Shown here piece by piece: positions 61,903 through 64,000 of a DNA stretch of 64,000 bases. The notes beneath the pieces are model-generated. The model saw only the letters and a program-made list of their open reading frames with translations. It searched no databases and was not told where the DNA came from. The position numbers and the translations under genes are program-made. This DNA is from Alphaproteobacteria bacterium (GTDB lineage Bacteria > Pseudomonadota > Alphaproteobacteria > Rickettsiales > JADKJE01), in the NCBI GenBank assembly GCA_016722515.1, contig JADKJE010000003.1, forward strand, positions 310,001 to 374,000. Reading direction: 5' to 3'. Positions within the stretch are counted from its first letter, which is position 1. Each line of letters begins with the position of its first letter.

Positions 61903-62794
61903 TTAATATACCTTTTTGTAAGTTGTAGTTTTTAATTGCTTCACCAATATAATAGGCAATATGGGGAACTATGGCGTTTCCAAGTGCTTTGTTTCTTTCT
62001 TCCATACTTTCAGAATAGGCAACAATTCTCTCCATTCCTGGATTGTTAATGCCGTCCATCCAGGTGGGAACCCCATCAATGATTCTACCCAATCGGCATT
62101 CAGTATCTTTTGCCGCCCCTCGCAGGAATCCCCACTTAAGAATTCGCCGCATCCATAACCCAAGGTTGGTTCCAGGATATTTGTGCACGGCGTAATTCCA
62201 GAATACATCACCTGTTCCAATAGATTCCCTGGTGGAAGCGTTTTTCTTCCTGTTGATAGCCTCCATTTCCTCCTTCTTTCTATCCCTGCACGGCTTCGCT
62301 TCCCAATCATCGTAGCTGTTGGAGTGAGCCACAATCCAAAGCCTTTCCCTGTGATGTTGCGCTCCAACGGCGCAAGCTGGAACAACAAACGGCCAGACTG
62401 TGTAGTTCTCGTTTTCCATTTGTGTGGCAACGTTTTCAAAGCCCTGTTCAACGTGGCCAAGAACGTTTTCACAAACAACCCATTCTGGTTTGATAACTCG
62501 TATAATTCGCAGCATTTCCGGCCAGATATATCTGCTATCCTTTTCACCTCTTCTTTTTCCGGCAAAACTGAATGGCTGGCAGGGGTAGCCCCCGCAAATA
62601 AGTTGAATTGCTCCATGGTTCCCCTCTGGTTTGAATTGATAGATATCTGGAATTATGGGAATACCTGGAAAGTTTTTCTTTAATACTGCTTGGCAGTAAG
62701 GATCATTTTCACAGAAGGCCACTGTTTCAAAACCAGCGGCTTCAAAACCTAGTGAGAATCCCCCGATTCCTGAAAACAAATCTAATACTCTCAC
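61895..62794 (-). CDS. DNA (cytosine-5)-methyltransferase
   Basis: SAM-dependent C5-cytosine methylase of about 299 residues. Motif I VLDLFSGIGGFSLGFEAAGF is at the start, the catalytic Pro-Cys in CGGYPCQPFS near residue 72, ENV in WVVCENVLG near 110, RERLWIVA near 150, and the final motif KALGNAIVP near 275; the variable part between is the target-recognition region. GTG 62794 is preferred (GGGGGA 6-10 nt upstream); TTG 62809 is also in frame. Prophages use such enzymes to evade host restriction. It heads the operon with ParB and the terminase, behind twin operators. Confidence 0.92.
   Translation of the reverse strand: MRVLDLFSGIGGFSLGFEAAGFETVAFCENDPYCQAVLKKNFPGIPIIPDIYQFKPEGNHGAIQLICGGYPCQPFSFAGKRRGEKDSRYIWPEMLRIIRVIKPEWVVCENVLGHVEQGFENVATQMENENYTVWPFVVPACAVGAQHHRERLWIVAHSNSYDDWEAKPCRDRKKEEMEAINRKKNASTRESIGTGDVFWNYAVHKYPGTNLGLWMRRILKWGFLRGAAKDTECRLGRIIDGVPTWMDGINNPGMERIVAYSESMEERNKALGNAIVPHIAYYIGEAIKNYNLQKGILND
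61969..62616 (-). CDS. Overprinted ORF inside the cytosine methyltransferase gene
   Basis: A 215-codon frame wholly nested in the methyltransferase gene. The protein starts MEQFNLFAGATPASHSVLPEK and includes SGRLLFQLAPLER near residue 82, GLWLTPTATM near 99, and near the end LNADWVESLMGFPPGWTAL. The last block and the ASHSVLP and LWLTPTA blocks recur, in that order, in a family of phage proteins that I recall from other methyltransferase loci, so this is more than a random shadow frame. No function is known to me. ATG has no strong ribosome-binding site. Confidence 0.45.
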   Translation of the reverse strand: MEQFNLFAGATPASHSVLPEKEEVKRIADISGRKCCELYELSNQNGLFVKTFLATLNRALKTLPHKWKTRTTQSGRLLFQLAPLERNITGKGFGLWLTPTATMIGKRSRAGIERRRKWRLSTGRKTLPPGNLLEQVMYSGITPCTNILEPTLGYGCGEFLSGDSCEGRQKILNADWVESLMGFPPGWTALTIQEWRELLPILKVWKKETKHLETP

Positions 62795-62824
62795 AACACT
62801 ATCCCCCAATAGCCTTTTCTCATT

Positions 62825-62905
62825 TTGACAACCAACATACTTTGGGTTGTCAAAGTTAAAATCTTGACAACCTCTACATTTTGGGTTGTCAAAATGCGGT
62901 TGTCA
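62825..62905. promoter_or_regulatory. Tandem operator with 2.5 sites
   Basis: TTGACAACC and GGTTGTCAA are paired around an 11-bp spacer at 62825-62853 and again at 62864-62892, centres 39 bp apart, with a half site GGTTGTCA at 62898-62905. They lie 30 bp upstream of the methyltransferase start. The TTGACA halves can serve as -35 boxes on both strands, so bound repressor would block both directions. Confidence 0.8.
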
Positions 62906-63002
62906 GGTTGCCTATCAAGCTATTGATTTCTAATGTTTTTGATTAATGCGCCCCCCCAGGCAACCACTAGTGTAACCCAAAAAAAATTCTGACGCTAGCG
63001 TT

Positions 63003-63266
63003 ATGTCGGGGTTCGAATTACCCCGTGAAGCACATTCTTACCAAGTACCTTTTGGGGGTGGGGTGGTGGACACGATGGAAGATCATTACTCTTACAGTGC
63101 TACCCTCAGTGTCAGGTCCGCGCGGACAATCGCACACATTACGCTCGCACAGCTCGCCTTTCGGCTCCGTAATGCCTGTGGTTATACACACACCGCACCG
63201 TGCCCACCAAAGCCCGTTTCGTATGGCTTTGGAAGAGACGGTCTAGTTGCATGGCTTACTCCTTAA
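63003..63266 (+). CDS. Possible Ash-like small phage ORF in a GC-shifted patch
   Basis: An 87-codon plus-strand frame; its core (SVRSARTIAHITLAQLAFRLRNACGYTH, residues 36-63) resembles the Ash family of P4-type phage proteins, as I remember it. It has no ribosome-binding site, and it overlaps the end of a minus-strand membrane-protein gene. The DNA here is GC-richer and has more CpG than its surroundings. An alternative start lies at GTG 63025 in another frame. It could be a relic or a non-coding structured region. Confidence 0.3.
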   Translation: MSGFELPREAHSYQVPFGGGVVDTMEDHYSYSATLSVRSARTIAHITLAQLAFRLRNACGYTHTAPCPPKPVSYGFGRDGLVAWLTP

Positions 63267-63419
63267 TTGTTCGCGTTTATCTCTTAAATAAGAAAATAAC
63301 TGGCCTCCTGTGAATCCTCCTATGCCATACCACATATTATCGATACCACACCAAAGCCCTAAAGAAAATGGAATTAGCAACATTAGGTAAATCAGCAAAC
63401 AATTAATTTCTAATTTCAT
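63243..63419 (-). CDS. Small membrane protein, 58 residues
   Basis: ATG 63419 to TAG 63243. The product starts MKLEINCLLIYLMLLIPFSLGLW, a membrane segment, then GIGGFTGGQLFSYLRDKREQ and a basic end. It follows the 63441 gene by 21 nt on the same strand. No ribosome-binding site beyond a purine-rich AAAAAAAG. Short phage membrane proteins of this type include holin-like and superinfection-exclusion proteins; the role is open. Confidence 0.5.
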   Translation of the reverse strand: MKLEINCLLIYLMLLIPFSLGLWCGIDNMWYGIGGFTGGQLFSYLRDKREQLRSKPCN

Positions 63420-63440
63420 CTTTTTTTATTGTTATTATGA

Positions 63441-63713
63441 TTAATTATTGTCATCCCCAAACTCCTTAAGCTTGTCATACATAAGCCCCATAACCTCTGC
63501 ATCGTTCAGTTCATCATAATAAACACCGGTTGGTTCACGAATTTGTTCTGCTGTAGGCAATTCCCTGGCCAGGGCTTTGATGGCTGCTTTTGCTTGCTCT
63601 CTAAACTCTTTCCTTAGTAAGTAACAGGCTGGCCGATCATATATGCTTTCCTTATAAGTAAAATCGTGTATCGCAATAGCCATAGCCTCTATGATTTTTT
63701 CAAAGTCTAGCAT
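63441..63713 (-). CDS. Hypothetical phage protein, 90 residues
   Basis: A soluble, mostly helical protein (MLDFEKIIEAMAIAIHDFTYKE, then YLLRKEFREQAKAAIKALARELPTAEQI). The helical block with two Ala-rich segments is common among small phage proteins of unknown function. It lies 12 nt downstream of the small lipoprotein gene and shares its transcript. Confidence 0.6.
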   Translation of the reverse strand: MLDFEKIIEAMAIAIHDFTYKESIYDRPACYLLRKEFREQAKAAIKALARELPTAEQIREPTGVYYDELNDAEVMGLMYDKLKEFGDDNN

Positions 63714-63725
63714 CCAAATACATCT

Positions 63726-63914
63726 TCAATGTTTCATTGTTTTTTTCTGTAGTTCCGTAATATAGTCGCGGATTATTCTGGTGTTTTCTATACGAAGCCG
63801 TTCTATTTCTTCTTCTTTGTCCGCCCTTATTTTAGCATCAAGCAAAGAACATGATCCTACTATTAATAATGACATACATATTAGAACTGGATTTAGGCCA
63901 AATGTTATTTGCAT
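63726..63914 (-). CDS. Small phage lipoprotein with coiled coil
   Basis: A 62-residue protein: hydrophobic start (GLNPVLICMSLLIVGSC) ending in a lipobox-like IVGSC at residue 22, then a short coiled coil (RADKEEEIERLRIENTRIIRDY). The ATG overlaps the stop of the gene upstream. Possible outer- or inner-membrane lipoprotein; function unknown. Confidence 0.55.
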   Translation of the reverse strand: MQITFGLNPVLICMSLLIVGSCSLLDAKIRADKEEEIERLRIENTRIIRDYITELQKKTMKH

Positions 63915-64000
63915 GATTTTTCCTTTTCATCTACCTTTTCCTTTAATGTACGCTCCCAGTCACGTAGCTTATTCTGTAAATGCCAAGCAACATCGAGGTT
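63905..64000 (-). CDS. Phage gene cut by the window edge (C-terminal 31 residues)
   Basis: The minus-strand frame from the edge reads NLDVAWHLQNKLRDWERTLK and on to KEKSCK, with TAA at 63905. It is helical and charged. The stop overlaps the ATG of the lipoprotein gene. Family cannot be told from this fragment. Confidence 0.6.
   Translation of the reverse strand, partial: NLDVAWHLQNKLRDWERTLKEKVDEKEKSCK

Noticed and set aside
63007..63025. tRNA T-arm-like sequence CGGGGTTCGAATTACCCCG
   Set aside because: Loop is 9 nt rather than 7, and no acceptor, D or anticodon arms are found nearby. Could be an attachment-site fragment, but there is no second copy in the window.
32267..64000. Integrase, attachment site and CI-type long repressor
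   Set aside because: None seen; they may lie beyond the right edge, so the prophage limits cannot be set.
1..64000. tRNA or rRNA genes and multi-repeat CRISPR arrays
   Set aside because: No cloverleaf, rRNA segment or regularly spaced repeat array recognised on either strand.

Overview
The window joins about 31.7 kb of alphaproteobacterial chromosome to about 32 kb of a lambda-like siphovirus prophage that runs off the right edge. The host side carries surA followed directly by rsmA (ksgA) with no pdxA between them, an M24 aminopeptidase P, argD, an ABC-2 permease, and efp next to an inositol monophosphatase gene. That gene order and the moderate-to-low GC fit Alphaproteobacteria. Two very large effector-like proteins hint at a host-associated lifestyle in the Holosporales/Rickettsiales range, but no rRNA or other taxonomic marker is present, so the placement is inference.

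Layout, left to right. Positions 1-3716 hold surA (cut by the edge), rsmA and pepP. Positions 3717-4773 hold an intergenic array of 169-bp palindromic repeats. argD and the ABC permease follow on the minus strand (4774-6844). Positions 7022-16451 encode a giant filamentous-haemagglutinin-like exoprotein, split near its N terminus by a run of seven G. Then come an aldehyde dehydrogenase, efp, suhB and an OmpA-family lipoprotein-like gene (16592-20225). Two large proteins of unknown role face each other tail to tail (20646-29390 and 29426-31699). Both end in a double hydrophobic segment, and the second has the layout of an R-S-E ADP-ribosyltransferase. A small polyglutamine protein gene (31965-32147) sits at the boundary.

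The prophage has a small block of HTH and replication-type genes (32267-33535, minus), a rightward block of small accessory genes including several zinc-knuckle proteins (33649-37663, plus), and one long leftward block (64000 to 37723, minus). The leftward block holds, in order of transcription, small lysogeny-side genes, a C5 cytosine methyltransferase, a ParB-like protein, terminase subunits, W-like, portal, fused protease-capsid, head completion, tail tube, G/GT chaperones, tape measure, M, L, K, I, J, two paralogous tail fibres, lysis genes and RusA. This is the lambda morphogenesis order. No integrase or attachment site is visible.

The signals most worth checking are: the 37.1-37.3 kb interval, with one type I-C-like CRISPR repeat followed by a structured RNA-like element; the plus-strand island at 58.0-58.35 kb inside the minus-strand head operon, with paired palindromes, promoter, stacked hairpins and two overlapping micro-ORFs; the conserved-looking ORF overprinted inside the cytosine methyltransferase; the ParB protein that looks like a methylase fusion with its catalytic core deleted; the candidate ADP-ribosyltransferase with no conventional start codon; and two homopolymer frameshifts that are either phase-variation sites or assembly errors.
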